The position numbers and the translations under genes are program-made. Positions 9,296 through 18,609 of a stretch of DNA of 64,000 nucleotides are shown here, piece by piece. The DNA comes from Acetispira formosa (nom. nud.) (GTDB taxonomy: Bacteria > Desulfobacterota > Desulfarculia > Adiutricales > Adiutricaceae): assembly GCA_023525915.1 (NCBI GenBank), contig CP026658.1, positions 1 through 64,000 on the forward strand. Direction: 5' to 3'. The stretch's first letter is position 1, and each line of letters starts with the position of its first letter. The notes beneath the pieces are model-generated. The model ran no database searches and was not told where the DNA came from. It saw only the letters and a list, made by a program, of their open reading frames with translations.

Positions 9296-9963
9296 TCTTA
9301 CTGGGCGATATTCACGGCAACTATATCGCATTCAAGGATTTGGTCGCGGCCCTGGCTCCCCTGAAGCCAATGGCCTGGTATCTGCTGGGCGATGCGTTGG
9401 GCTATTTTCCCGATGGCAGGAGGGTTTTAAACCTCTTGCGCCGTATCGGAGGCCGGGCAATAATGGGAAATCACGAAGACATGCTCCTGAAAAAAAGCTG
9501 GGGTGAAAAAGATTGCCTTTATCGGCTGGCCGCTCAACGCGGCCGGTTAAGCCGGGCCGACTTGGAATGGATATCCGCCTGGCCATGCCGCCGGCTTTTG
9601 GAATTGCCGGCCGGGACGGCTTTCCTGGCGCATGGTTCACCTGTTGACCATCTCCGGGGTTACATATATCCTGATTCAGATTTGGCGGCTTTCAGGCGGA
9701 CGGGTTATCGCTATGTTTTCTGCGCCCATACCCACCGTCCGTTCAGAGCGTCGAGCGACGGGACCGACTTTTATAACGTCGGTTCAGTGGGCCTGCCGCG
9801 TGACGGGAGCGGGCACTCGTCCTGTCTGATTTGGGATCGGTCTTCGGAAAGCGGGGAACATTTTTTCAGTCCCCTGAATATGACGGAAATAGTTAACGAA
9901 TACAGTCGCAAAACCCACCCGGATGTTATAGCGAGGCTGGAGGACGGATGCAGGAACCAATAA
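9280..9963 (+). CDS. Calcineurin-like metallophosphoesterase
   Basis: 227 aa with the metallophosphoesterase metal ligands in order: GDIHGN near residue 7, GDALGYFPDG, GNHED, AHGSP and CAHTHRP. The size and the compact motif set resemble YfcE/MJ0936-type phosphodiesterases. It overlaps its neighbours by 16 nt on each side, so it is an integral part of the operon. A sugar-phosphate or nucleotide phosphatase step is likely, but the substrate is not evident. Confidence 0.8.
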   Translation: MGEKIILLGDIHGNYIAFKDLVAALAPLKPMAWYLLGDALGYFPDGRRVLNLLRRIGGRAIMGNHEDMLLKKSWGEKDCLYRLAAQRGRLSRADLEWISAWPCRRLLELPAGTAFLAHGSPVDHLRGYIYPDSDLAAFRRTGYRYVFCAHTHRPFRASSDGTDFYNVGSVGLPRDGSGHSSCLIWDRSSESGEHFFSPLNMTEIVNEYSRKTHPDVIARLEDGCRNQ

Positions 9964-11003
9964 CCGTATTAATTACCGGCATAGGCGGAGGAGGACACGG
10001 GGAACAGATTCTCAAGGCCCTGAAGTTGTCTTCCCTTGATTTAAGACTGGTGGGCACTGATTCCAACCCCAACAGCAGCGGCTTTGCTCTGGTCGAACAA
10101 TCGCATGTTGTGCCGCCGGCCGCGGACCCGGAATATTTCCCGGCCATCATGGAGCTTTGTCGCCGCTGCCGGGCCAGGGTTTTGCTCCACGGCTCGGAAC
10201 CTGAACTGAAGGTTTTGGCGGCCCATCGCGAACAGATTGCCTCAGAAGGTATTTTTTTGCCGATAAACCCGGATCATGTGTTGGAAACCTGCCTGGATAA
10301 ACTGAAAACATTTGTGTTTCTGGAAAAAAACGGCTTTCCATCCCCTTTGTATCGGCAAATAAACTCTCGGGAAGATATTAAAAATTTTCCAGTTTTCCCG
10401 GCGGTTCTGAAACCGGCGGTGGGAGGCGGGGGCTCGGCCATGGTCGGGCTGGCCCAAAATCTGGAAGAGGCGCTGTATTACGGGGGACAGCTTTTGTCCG
10501 CGCACCGGCATTTCATAATGCAGGAATATGTGGGCACGCCTGATCAGGAATTCACCGTGGGCGTATTGATGGATATGGACGGTAATTTGCTAAACTCCAT
10601 AGTGCTGCATCGGCAAATCAGGTCAGCCCTCTCCTGCCGCCTCCGGGTTCCGAATCGAAGCGGACGGACGGCGCTGGGCTCCGATCTGGTCATTTCCAGC
10701 GGCATTTCCCAGGGGGCCATCGGCCCCCATCCGGAAATTCAGAGGCAATGCGAAGCGATAGCCCTGGCTTTGGGGGTTTGCGGGCCGGTCAACATTCAAT
10801 GCCGCTTTGTGGAGGGCCGGGTTTTGCCCTTTGAAATCAATCCGCGCTTTTCCGGCACCAGTTCCCTTAGGGCCATGGTCGGCTACAACGAGCCGGAGGT
10901 TCTTATTCGCAAACATGTTCTGGGTGATGATATAGAGGTTCACTTTCCCTATAAAACAGCGCTTATAGCGCGATCTTTGGCTGAAACCATCATCACTGTT
11001 TGA
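9948..11003 (+). CDS. ATP-grasp ligase, carbamoyl-phosphate-synthase-like
   Basis: 351 aa. The N-terminal pre-ATP-grasp domain (VLITGIGGGGHGEQI, GTDSNP) is followed by ATP-grasp features: FPAVLKPAVGGGGSAMVG (phosphate loop), FIMQEYVGTPDQEFTVGVLMD, and the metal-binding VLPFEINPRFSGT. The family joins a carboxylate to an amine or another nucleophile via an acyl phosphate. As the last of four overlapping genes with an epimerase and methyltransferase it may attach an amino acid or acid to a sugar. It ends 44 bp from the convergent methyltransferase gene. Confidence 0.8.
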   Translation: MQEPITVLITGIGGGGHGEQILKALKLSSLDLRLVGTDSNPNSSGFALVEQSHVVPPAADPEYFPAIMELCRRCRARVLLHGSEPELKVLAAHREQIASEGIFLPINPDHVLETCLDKLKTFVFLEKNGFPSPLYRQINSREDIKNFPVFPAVLKPAVGGGGSAMVGLAQNLEEALYYGGQLLSAHRHFIMQEYVGTPDQEFTVGVLMDMDGNLLNSIVLHRQIRSALSCRLRVPNRSGRTALGSDLVISSGISQGAIGPHPEIQRQCEAIALALGVCGPVNIQCRFVEGRVLPFEINPRFSGTSSLRAMVGYNEPEVLIRKHVLGDDIEVHFPYKTALIARSLAETIITV

Positions 11004-11047
11004 AAATTTTCGTAAAAAAGTGGGGCCTGCCCAAGCGCGAGTGTTTT

Positions 11048-12016
11048 TTAAGCACTGATTTTTCTGGCCGCCACAGTGAAGCCTGATTCCTGAGAATCGA
11101 TTCTTTCGATGTCCAGCCCGGCCTCTTCGCACCAGCGGCGAATTTCCTGTTCCGTATGCCGATGGCAGTTCAAGGGGCGATACCAGTCGAAATTTATATG
11201 ATTAATGGACTCCAGATCGTAATTTTCATAGTGATAGGCCTTGCAGAAATGCCAGTAGAAAAAACGCTGAAGGTCGATGGGGCCGGCTTTTATGCCCAGA
11301 AAATCTATGTCTTCGGGCACATTGATTTCAACCTTCATCTCTCCAAGGGCCTGGCCAAGTTTGGACAGGGGCTTTAAGGCTTCCCAGGCCTGGCTGTCAG
11401 ACATGGGTTTAAGGTGGGCGCGGACATGGTCGTCGCAGAATTCCCGCACCGGCCCCTTTTTTCGATAAACATAAAAGAGGAAATACCCGCCGGGCGTCAA
11501 GAGGCGGCTCAAGTATTTAAGGCTCTTTTCAGTGGAATCGGTATGGTGCAGAACCCCTTCTGAAAAAATGGCCTCAAAAACCGGTTCGCTGAACGGAAGA
11601 CTGCCCAGGTTGGCCTGCATGAATTCGCCGGGGTGCCCGGCTTTCAAAAAGTTGTCGCGGGCCAGTTCCACCGCTGCTGATATGTCCACCCCCAGATATC
11701 TGATTTTGTCCAGCCTTTGCGCCGCCAGGCTCAGAAAAGAGAGGCCCACCCCGCAGCCCGCATCCATGACCCTGGCGCCGTCGGGGAAGTATTTGCTCAG
11801 AAGGGCCGAATCACCACCCAGATAGCGGCTTGCCAGCCACTGGCTCAAACGCTCTATGGAAGCCGCGCCTTCATAAGAATCCTTTCTGCTCCATTTGAAA
11901 CCGAAGGTGTCCCTGGTCTGTTCCTGGGCCCGGGATATGATCCCTTTCTGCCTCAGAATCCCATCGACCAAAAACAGCCCATTCTCGTCCGCGCTCAATA
12001 AATCATACCAATACAT
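11048..12016 (-). CDS. Class I SAM-dependent methyltransferase
   Basis: 322 aa with motif I VMDAGCGVGLSFLSLA, acidic motif GVDIS, motif post-I FEAIFSEGVLHHTDS and LTPGGYFLFYVY. The N-terminal 70 residues (FGFKWSRKDSYEG) are typical of methyltransferases in polysaccharide loci. It is last in a minus-strand operon behind AsnB (10-bp gap). Substrate unknown; O- or N-methylation of a sugar is inferred. Confidence 0.8.
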   Translation of the reverse strand: MYWYDLLSADENGLFLVDGILRQKGIISRAQEQTRDTFGFKWSRKDSYEGAASIERLSQWLASRYLGGDSALLSKYFPDGARVMDAGCGVGLSFLSLAAQRLDKIRYLGVDISAAVELARDNFLKAGHPGEFMQANLGSLPFSEPVFEAIFSEGVLHHTDSTEKSLKYLSRLLTPGGYFLFYVYRKKGPVREFCDDHVRAHLKPMSDSQAWEALKPLSKLGQALGEMKVEINVPEDIDFLGIKAGPIDLQRFFYWHFCKAYHYENYDLESINHINFDWYRPLNCHRHTEQEIRRWCEEAGLDIERIDSQESGFTVAARKISA

Positions 12017-12026
12017 GACATCTCCT

Positions 12027-13907
12027 TTAGCCGTGTAAATCGAGCCAGTGCTCGAAGCATAATAAAGACCAAATGAAAAGGCGGCGGTTGTCGCGGCCGC
12101 TGAAATGATCGTTCAAAAGCTCCAGAACAGGGCCCCTGTCCATATAATCATAAATCCGGGCTTCCTGAAAAAAGGTTTTTTTGACGTAATCTATGCTGTC
12201 GCCCTTGAACCACGAACCGTCCGGCGCGGAAAAGCCCTGCTTGACCGCGCTCGTCACCTCCGCGGGCAGAAAATTCCCCAAAGTTTTCCGCAAAAGTTTT
12301 TTGCCGTCGCGCGTTTGCCTGAAAAAGCGCTCCTGTTTCGGCCCGATGGTGTTTTCATTGAAATGATAATTGCCTGAAAGGTTCTGGATTTTCATTCCCG
12401 CCGGCACGGTCTGGGCGAAATCCACCAGTTCGTTGTCCAGGAAGGGCACCCTGGTCTCGAGCCCGTGGGCCATGCTGAGCTTGTCTTCCACCACCAGAAT
12501 CCCATGCAGGAAAGTCTTGGCTTCGAAATACAGCGATGCATTGATGTAATTGGCCGGTCCGGCCGGAGTTTCGGGCCGGCCTTTGAAAACCTTTTTAAAA
12601 ATATCCCTGGTGGAGACGTGCCGCACCCTCCCCCAGATGGGGGCGAACACTTTTTTCATGGTTTTATTCGGTATGAGGCGCTGCCAGAAAAGATAATAAC
12701 TGTCGATATAATCGTCAAAGCCCGCGCCGGGGGGGGCGTGGTGGTAACGCCAGGGATAGCCGCCGAAAAGTTCGTCCCCCCCCACCCCGCTCAGCACCAC
12801 CTTGACGAATTTCGAAGCCAGCCGGGCCACGTAGAAATTGGGATAGCTCTGGCCCACGCGCGGCTCTTCCATGTGGCCGACCAAATCGGCCATAATCCGC
12901 TCCATGTCGCCGGCCTTCAGAACCATTTCATAGTGTTCGGTTTTGAACAGGTATGACATGTATTCGGCTTTTTCCCGTTCATCAAAGCTCATTTCCAGGC
13001 CGCTGACCGAATGGAGGTCAAAGCCGCAGGTGAAACTTTTTATAAAAGGGGTTTCGGCCGCCGCCACCGCCGCAATGGCCCCGGAATCCAGCCCGCCGCT
13101 CAAGTACGTCCCGATTTCCACATTGCCGACCATCTGACGATTGACGGCCCGCCGGAAGAGCCGTTCCAGCTCTTCGGCGTATTCTTCTTCTGAGGCGGCC
13201 GGTTTTTCCGGCTCGCGGAAATCGAAATCCCAATACCTTTTAAAATCCAGGCTTCGGCCGTTGTTTTGCTCCGGTGAAATCGAAGCGAAACAGCCGGGCG
13301 GGAAAATTTTGACGTTTTCGAAAAAGGTCCGGTCCGTGAACAGGTTCTGAAAGGTGAAATATTCCAGCAAAGCTTCCTGGTCCAGAACTTTTTTGACCTC
13401 CGGGTGGGCCATGATGGCTTTCTGTTCGGAACCGAAGATGAAGGAGCCGTTTTGAAAGGTATAGTAAAGCGGTTTGACGCCGTAGCGGTCGCGGGCCAGA
13501 AACAGGCGGCGGCATCGTTCATCCCAGATGGCGAAAGCGAACATGCCGTTGAGGCGGGGCAAGCAGCCGCCGCCCCAGACCTGATAGGCCTTCAGCAGAA
13601 CTTCCGTATCGCTTCGGGACTTGAAGCCCAGCCCCATTTCTTCCAGTTCCAGGCGCAATTCGGCGAAATTATAGATTTCGCCCGTATAGACGATGGTCAG
13701 CCCGCTGTCGGGATCGCTCATGGGCTGGCCGGCAGCCGGGCTGAGATCGATTATGGCCAGCCGCCGGTGGCCCAGCCCCACCGGGCCGCCGGTAAAGACC
13801 CCCTGGCCGTCCGGCCCCCGGTGCGCCAGGGCCAGCGTCTGCCTCTCCACCAGGCCGGGCTCGACGGGCGCTCCATTCAGGTTTAAAATTCCGGTCAGGC
13901 CGCACAC
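12027..13907 (-). CDS. asnB: Glutamine-hydrolysing asparagine synthase family protein
   Basis: 626 aa with the full AsnB architecture: GTG start then Cys2 (MCGLTGIL), class II glutamine amidotransferase motifs (AHRGPDGQG, NGMFAFAIWDE, LFLARDRYGVKPLYY) and the synthetase PP-loop SGGLDSGAIAAVAA near residue 268, followed by KVVLSGVGGDELFGGYPWR. In polysaccharide loci such enzymes (WbpS-type) amidate uronic acids; the position next to a DegT aminotransferase supports that over free asparagine synthesis. It follows the aminotransferase stop by 2 bp. Confidence 0.85.
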   Translation of the reverse strand: MCGLTGILNLNGAPVEPGLVERQTLALAHRGPDGQGVFTGGPVGLGHRRLAIIDLSPAAGQPMSDPDSGLTIVYTGEIYNFAELRLELEEMGLGFKSRSDTEVLLKAYQVWGGGCLPRLNGMFAFAIWDERCRRLFLARDRYGVKPLYYTFQNGSFIFGSEQKAIMAHPEVKKVLDQEALLEYFTFQNLFTDRTFFENVKIFPPGCFASISPEQNNGRSLDFKRYWDFDFREPEKPAASEEEYAEELERLFRRAVNRQMVGNVEIGTYLSGGLDSGAIAAVAAAETPFIKSFTCGFDLHSVSGLEMSFDEREKAEYMSYLFKTEHYEMVLKAGDMERIMADLVGHMEEPRVGQSYPNFYVARLASKFVKVVLSGVGGDELFGGYPWRYHHAPPGAGFDDYIDSYYLFWQRLIPNKTMKKVFAPIWGRVRHVSTRDIFKKVFKGRPETPAGPANYINASLYFEAKTFLHGILVVEDKLSMAHGLETRVPFLDNELVDFAQTVPAGMKIQNLSGNYHFNENTIGPKQERFFRQTRDGKKLLRKTLGNFLPAEVTSAVKQGFSAPDGSWFKGDSIDYVKKTFFQEARIYDYMDRGPVLELLNDHFSGRDNRRLFIWSLLCFEHWLDLHG

Positions 13908-13909
13908 TT

Positions 13910-15061
13910 TTACAGCCCTTTAAGACAATCCGCAACCCGGCGGTAATCTTCTTCGGCCATGCGGTTGTGGAGCGGCAGGGTCAGGCTTTGGCGATACAGC
14001 CGCCCCGCTTGGGGGAGATTTTGCGGGCCGTATTTATTCCGGTAATAGCCCAGCATATGAATGGCGTGGGTGCCGGGGCGGCTGGCCAGCCCGGCCTTTT
14101 CCATGGCCTCCATTATTTCGTCCCGCCCCAAGGGCGACAGCTTTTCATCCACCACCGCCACATAGGCCTGCCAGCTGTGTTCGAATCCGGCCGGAGCTTC
14201 CGGCAGTTTCAGCCAGGGCAGCCCGGCCAGTTCCCGGCCATACCAGGCGGCCCAATGGCGCCGTTCCTCTATAAAACCGTCCAGCCGCCCGATCTGGGCC
14301 AGGCCCACCGCACCCTGAAGGTCGCTCATGCGGTAATTGTAGCCCACTTCGTTGAATTCTGGCAGCATCCAGGGACGCGCCCCATGGTGGCGGGCCTCCT
14401 CTGAAAGGGAGGCCCCGTGGCTGCGCAGACGGGCCAGCTTTTCGGCCAGTTGGCCGTCGGCGGTCAAAAGCATGCCGCCTTCGCCGGTGGTGATGGTTTT
14501 TCTGGGGTGAAAGGAAAAACAGCCGATATCGCCAAAAGTTCCGGCCGGCCGGCCATTCAGAGCCGCACCGGCCGCGCAGGCGGCATCCTCTATCACTTTG
14601 AGGCCGAATTCCCCGGCCGTGGCCATGATCTCATCCATGCCCGCCATCAGCCCGAACAGGTGGACGGCCACCATTGCCTTGGGTTTTTGGCCGCGCCCGG
14701 CCATTTCCTCCACCAGCCGCCGGAAGGCGGCCGGAGCGATATTGTAGGTTTCAGGATCGCTGTCGCAAAAAACAGGGGTCGCGCCGCAGTATTCAGCCGC
14801 GTTGGCCGTGGCCACCCAAGTGAAAGAGGGAACGACGACCCGGTCGCCGGGGCCGATTCCCAGGGCCAGCATGGCCAAATGGAGGGCCGTCGTGCAGCTG
14901 GTAACCGCCAGGGCGTGAGGCGATTGGTGGCGGGCGGCGAAAGCCTCTTCAAAGGCTTTTACTTTCGGCCCCTGAGTCAGCCAGCCGCTTTCCAGGCTTT
15001 CGACCAGGGCGGCCAGTTCCTCCGGCCCCACCGAGGGCGTCGCTATTTGAACGTATTTCAT
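13910..15061 (-). CDS. DegT/DnrJ/EryC1 family sugar aminotransferase
   Basis: 383-aa PLP enzyme with the family layout: QIATPSVGPEELAA, TSCTTALHLAMLALG near residue 55, EDAACAAGA, and the Schiff-base region FSFHPRKTITTGEGGML (Lys near residue 189), then GYNYRMSDLQGAVGLAQ. It would transaminate a keto-sugar nucleotide to an amino sugar. Its ATG overlaps the upstream radical SAM stop (ATGA), and AsnB follows directly. Confidence 0.9.
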   Translation of the reverse strand: MKYVQIATPSVGPEELAALVESLESGWLTQGPKVKAFEEAFAARHQSPHALAVTSCTTALHLAMLALGIGPGDRVVVPSFTWVATANAAEYCGATPVFCDSDPETYNIAPAAFRRLVEEMAGRGQKPKAMVAVHLFGLMAGMDEIMATAGEFGLKVIEDAACAAGAALNGRPAGTFGDIGCFSFHPRKTITTGEGGMLLTADGQLAEKLARLRSHGASLSEEARHHGARPWMLPEFNEVGYNYRMSDLQGAVGLAQIGRLDGFIEERRHWAAWYGRELAGLPWLKLPEAPAGFEHSWQAYVAVVDEKLSPLGRDEIMEAMEKAGLASRPGTHAIHMLGYYRNKYGPQNLPQAGRLYRQSLTLPLHNRMAEEDYRRVADCLKGL

Positions 15062-15978
15062 GAAAATTCCCCGCTTCTATAGATTCGGCCCAGAAAACCG
15101 TCTTCGTTGTAATACATCCGCCAGTGGTCGCAGTGGAAACAGGCCGACGATTCCGGCGGGCGGCCCGCTTCGTCGGCCCGCCTCAGCGCGTTGTAGGCCG
15201 GGGAGTTCCATATTTCCGCTATGGTGGAGTCCTTTACGCTGCCCAGGCCCTGTTTGTTGTCCCAATCGTGGTTGCAGAGGGCGGCCGTGCCGTCGTGATA
15301 AATGACCAGGTCGGTCAGAAGCTTCCGGCAGGGACGGCGCTGCCCCTTCCGCGCCCCTTTCAGGCTGCCGCTGTGGCCGTCGGCGCTGTGCTCGACGTAC
15401 ACTCTTACTATATCGGCTTTTTCGCGCCAGAAATTTACAAAGCCCTCCATGCCCGGACGGTGCTCTTCAGTTTCCACAGCCGATATTTGAACCTCCGGGG
15501 CTCCAAGGCCCCGCAGGCGACGGTCTTTGACGATCTCTATGAAGGCGGCAATATTTTCCGCCGCGTCCTTCAGTTCCCCGCCGCGCCTGGACCGGCGATA
15601 CAGACCGGCGTCAAGGGTGTCCAAGCTGAAGGAGATGAAATCCAGGCCGGATTCGGCCAGGCCGTCCGCCCTGTCGCGCTCCAGCATCAAGCCGTTGGAG
15701 GCCAGTTGCAGCGGCCCCAGCCCCAGCGATTTGGCCAGCCTGATCATTTCCTCCAATTGCGGGTGGAGAAGCGATTCGCCGCGAAAAAAAAGGGCCAGGG
15801 CCACCGGCCGGTGGGCGGCGGCTTCCAGGGCTATTTTGCGGAAAAGCTCCAGGGGCATGTCGCCCGGTTCCATATGCACGGACTGGCGCGGGCAAAACAG
15901 GCACGAAAGGTTGCAGCGATTAGTCAGTTCAACGGTCAGCCGGGCCGGAAAGGGGGGGATTTGCTGGGCTTCGGGCAT
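15058..15978 (-). CDS. Radical SAM/SPASM protein
   Basis: 306 aa. The cluster motif is C22-NLS-C26-LF-C29 with ELTNRCN before it; the C-terminal SPASM region holds CRKLLTDLVIYHDGTAALC and CFHC. Unlike the 410-430 aa paralogues nearby, it has no N-terminal Rossmann-like module. ATG at 15978 is preferred over 15978+30 because AAAGGA lies 7 bp upstream. It is first in the operon with an aminotransferase, AsnB and a methyltransferase, so a redox or rearrangement step on a sugar intermediate is inferred. Confidence 0.8.
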   Translation of the reverse strand: MPEAQQIPPFPARLTVELTNRCNLSCLFCPRQSVHMEPGDMPLELFRKIALEAAAHRPVALALFFRGESLLHPQLEEMIRLAKSLGLGPLQLASNGLMLERDRADGLAESGLDFISFSLDTLDAGLYRRSRRGGELKDAAENIAAFIEIVKDRRLRGLGAPEVQISAVETEEHRPGMEGFVNFWREKADIVRVYVEHSADGHSGSLKGARKGQRRPCRKLLTDLVIYHDGTAALCNHDWDNKQGLGSVKDSTIAEIWNSPAYNALRRADEAGRPPESSACFHCDHWRMYYNEDGFLGRIYRSGEFS

Positions 15979-16054
15979 ATTCGTTCCTTTGGGGGCGGAG
16001 TGTTTCATCTAAATTCTCATAAAGGGTCTTCCGATGCAATCATAAAAATGAAGG

Positions 16055-16070
16055 TGGCACGAAAATTGTA
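16055..16070 (+). promoter_or_regulatory. Sigma54-like -24/-12 promoter
   Basis: TGGCACG-AAAA-TTGTA has a perfect -24 element and one change at -12. It lies 64 bp before the ATG at 16134 and would control the long operon to 25787. Confidence 0.65.
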
Positions 16071-16133
16071 TTTTTCTTGTAAAAGTAGGCAAGAACCGAT
16101 ACATTAAGAGGTATTTTGGAAAGGAGATTTCAT

Positions 16134-17357
16134 ATGCCGATGCTTAAGGGCCTTTCCAGGCCGGAAGCTCTGGAACTGCTGTCGGAATGGGAAAAAGCCA
16201 TTCTGGGTGATTCCGTTTATGGGTTTGGGCTGTCGAAAAACATATTCGTCCATGCGCCGGTCTACAGGCTCAATGATGACAATTTCGCCCTGAAGGGGGT
16301 TTATGACAACAATGAAACCCTGTGGGGGCAGACGGTTCTGGGCTGTAAAATTTTGCCGCCGGATACCATCGAAAGCGGCGGCGCGGCTAAAATCGTCGTT
16401 TTCAACGCCGATTATCAGGCCGTGAAAAAACAGCTTTCAGCCAAAGGGTTGAAAGAAAACAACGATTTTATCAGTGTGCACGACTTTTGGTCACTTTTTT
16501 GTTTTTATAAATATAAAAGGCTCTACAGCGGCCTGACCCAGTGCGTGGTGCTGACTGACCGCTGCAATTTGAATTGTGAATTCTGCGGCGCGAAAATACC
16601 GACCATGTCCAACCCGATGGGGCATCGCCCCTTCGAAGCGGTCAAGGACGATATGGCCCTCTTATTCAATCATGTGGATTATTTTGAATATTGCGCCTTC
16701 GGAGTGGGTGAGCCCTTCACTTACCCACACCTGGCCCGGGTTCTGGATCTTGTTCGCGACAGGTATCGCCGTCAGGTCGGACATTTTTTTATGGCCACCA
16801 ATGGAACCATTACCCCTGAAGCCTGTATTCTCGATAAAATAAGGGAATGCGAAATAACCGTCAATATAAGCGATTATTCCGTCGCGGACCTTCCCGGCCA
16901 GGCGGAGAAGGTGGCTCGCCTCAGTGAGAGTTTGAGTAAAAGGTCCATAGATTTCAAGGTCGTGGATGAGCCGTGGTGTGAAAGCTATATCGGCCCCAAC
17001 GATCCTGAAAGGGCTGTTTTAAGCGACCCCGGCGCTTTAATGGAACATTTTCGGGAATGTTTCAATCCTTGCACCTGTTTTTTTAATGGGCTGTATTACC
17101 CTTGCTCATATTCATACACCTATAAAGCCACGGGGGCCCTCAGCGGCGAGACGGACCTTGACGGCCTGGGTTTTAAAAAACTCAGGCAGGAGGCCGGCGA
17201 TGATCGCCTGGAAATACTCATGTCTTTTCTGGGCTATCATAAACAGGGCGGCCTTAAGGCCTGCACGCTCTGCCGGGGGCGCGGCACCAGCGTGCCCGTC
17301 ATCCCCGTGCCGAAGGCTAAACAATTGACCGGGTCGGCTGAGCCTGACGGAGTGTGA
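16134..17357 (+). CDS. Radical SAM protein with N-terminal Rossmann-like module
   Basis: 407 aa. Residues 20-125 resemble the recurring Rossmann-like module (VYGFGLSKN, FALKGVYDNNETLWG, KIVVFNADY). The cluster motif is C144-NLN-C148-EF-C151; GVGEPFTYPHL follows. The C-terminus carries Cys residues (CTCFFNGLYYPC, CTLCRG) consistent with a divergent SPASM domain. ATG 16134 is supported by AAGGAG 7 bp upstream. It is first in a seven-gene operon, distinct from the next three paralogues, which share the motif CNLKCxSCPRGN. Substrate unknown. Confidence 0.8.
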   Translation: MPMLKGLSRPEALELLSEWEKAILGDSVYGFGLSKNIFVHAPVYRLNDDNFALKGVYDNNETLWGQTVLGCKILPPDTIESGGAAKIVVFNADYQAVKKQLSAKGLKENNDFISVHDFWSLFCFYKYKRLYSGLTQCVVLTDRCNLNCEFCGAKIPTMSNPMGHRPFEAVKDDMALLFNHVDYFEYCAFGVGEPFTYPHLARVLDLVRDRYRRQVGHFFMATNGTITPEACILDKIRECEITVNISDYSVADLPGQAEKVARLSESLSKRSIDFKVVDEPWCESYIGPNDPERAVLSDPGALMEHFRECFNPCTCFFNGLYYPCSYSYTYKATGALSGETDLDGLGFKKLRQEAGDDRLEILMSFLGYHKQGGLKACTLCRGRGTSVPVIPVPKAKQLTGSAEPDGV

Positions 17358-17358
17358 T

Positions 17359-18609
17359 ATGGATCCGCTGGAAAAAATAAAACCGGCCGACGGGCGGCCG
17401 ATTCTGCTTTGGGGCGCGCGTCAGCTGGGCCTCAGCATTTTCGGCTCCCTGACCCGATTGGGGCTGGAGGCGGAAGCCTTTGTCGATTCCAGCCCGGACG
17501 CCAGACGCGGCCCGGTCATGGGGCGGCGCGTTTTGGCCCCGGAAGAGGCTCTGGCCCTGAACCCGCGCCCTTTCGTCATCATCTGTTCGTCGGTTTTCCA
17601 GAACGAAATCGCCGCCGCCTGCCAGGCGGGGGGGCTGGCCGAAGGGCGCGATTTCATGGCGGCCACGGATTTGCAGAAATGCTCGTGGTTCGTGGATGTG
17701 GCCGGTTCCTGCAACCTCAAATGCGTCTCCTGCCCACGCGGGAACCTCCCGCCGGAACGCCAACCCCGTCCCGGCTTCATGGCCCCGGACAGCTACACCG
17801 CCCTTCTGGATAAAATTCTGGCTGAAGACCCTTTCACCGGCGTCATCAACCTTTATTCCTGGGGCGAGCCGCTCCTTCATCCGAAATTGCCCGAAATCAT
17901 AGGCCTGACCCGCCAAAAAGGCCTTTCGGCCGCTGTCAGCAGCAATCTCAGTTTCAGGCTGGATTTCGAAGAAGTCATCAAGGCCGGGCCGGATTACTTT
18001 CGCGTTTCGGCCTCCGGCTGGGGCGAAAATTATGAACAGACCCACGCCGGGGGCGACTGGGCGCTGTTCATGGAAAACCTGGCCCGCCTGAAACAGTGGC
18101 GGGCCGCCCATCGCCCCCAGATGCAGGTGGAAATGAATTTCCACATTTATAAAAATCGCGCCGACGATTACCGCCGCATGAAGGACTACTGCCGGGAGGC
18201 CGGATTCATTTTTCGGGCCGGCCACGGCATGCTCAACCCGCTGGACAACGTCGCCCGTCTGATGGACGGCCAGGAACTGACCCCGGAGGCCCGGCTCTCC
18301 ATCAGCCTTCAGGCTTTCCCGGTGGAAAAGGGCTTGGCCCGTCTGGCCGAAATCAAGGGCCGCCCCTGCCCCTTTGAAAGCATCATGGACGTGGGCTGGG
18401 ACGGACGGGTCAACCACTGCCAGGCCTGGTTCGACCCCGAGACCCCGAACCTGGCCGACGATTTCAACGCGGCCACGCTGGACGAAATGCTGGCCAAACG
18501 GCTCGGGAGCTCTTTCTGCCAAAAATGCCGTTCGCGGCTCCTGCACCTGTGGTGCGGCGTTTACGGCGACGAAGGCCTGACCGCCGAATCGGTGGCTGAC
18601 CATGGCTGA
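17359..18609 (+). CDS. Radical SAM/SPASM protein, WGA-module family (paralogue 1)
   Basis: 416 aa. Residues 10-105 are a Rossmann-like module (ILLWGARQLGLSIFG, AFVDSSPDARRG, FVIICSSVFQNE). The cluster motif C118-NLK-C122-VS-C125-PRGN is followed by the family signature LYSWGEPLLHPKLPEI and VSASGWGENYEQTHAGGDW. The C-terminal SPASM-like region has CPFESIMDVGWDGRVNHC and CQKC. Six proteins in the window share this architecture. Family chemistry is radical SAM; the reaction is not known. One base separates it from the previous gene and 8 nt overlap the next. Confidence 0.85.
   Translation: MDPLEKIKPADGRPILLWGARQLGLSIFGSLTRLGLEAEAFVDSSPDARRGPVMGRRVLAPEEALALNPRPFVIICSSVFQNEIAAACQAGGLAEGRDFMAATDLQKCSWFVDVAGSCNLKCVSCPRGNLPPERQPRPGFMAPDSYTALLDKILAEDPFTGVINLYSWGEPLLHPKLPEIIGLTRQKGLSAAVSSNLSFRLDFEEVIKAGPDYFRVSASGWGENYEQTHAGGDWALFMENLARLKQWRAAHRPQMQVEMNFHIYKNRADDYRRMKDYCREAGFIFRAGHGMLNPLDNVARLMDGQELTPEARLSISLQAFPVEKGLARLAEIKGRPCPFESIMDVGWDGRVNHCQAWFDPETPNLADDFNAATLDEMLAKRLGSSFCQKCRSRLLHLWCGVYGDEGLTAESVADHG

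Noticed and set aside
11004..11047. Terminator between the convergent ATP-grasp and methyltransferase genes
   Set aside because: Only a 4-bp GGGC/GCCC stem is present; too weak to claim.
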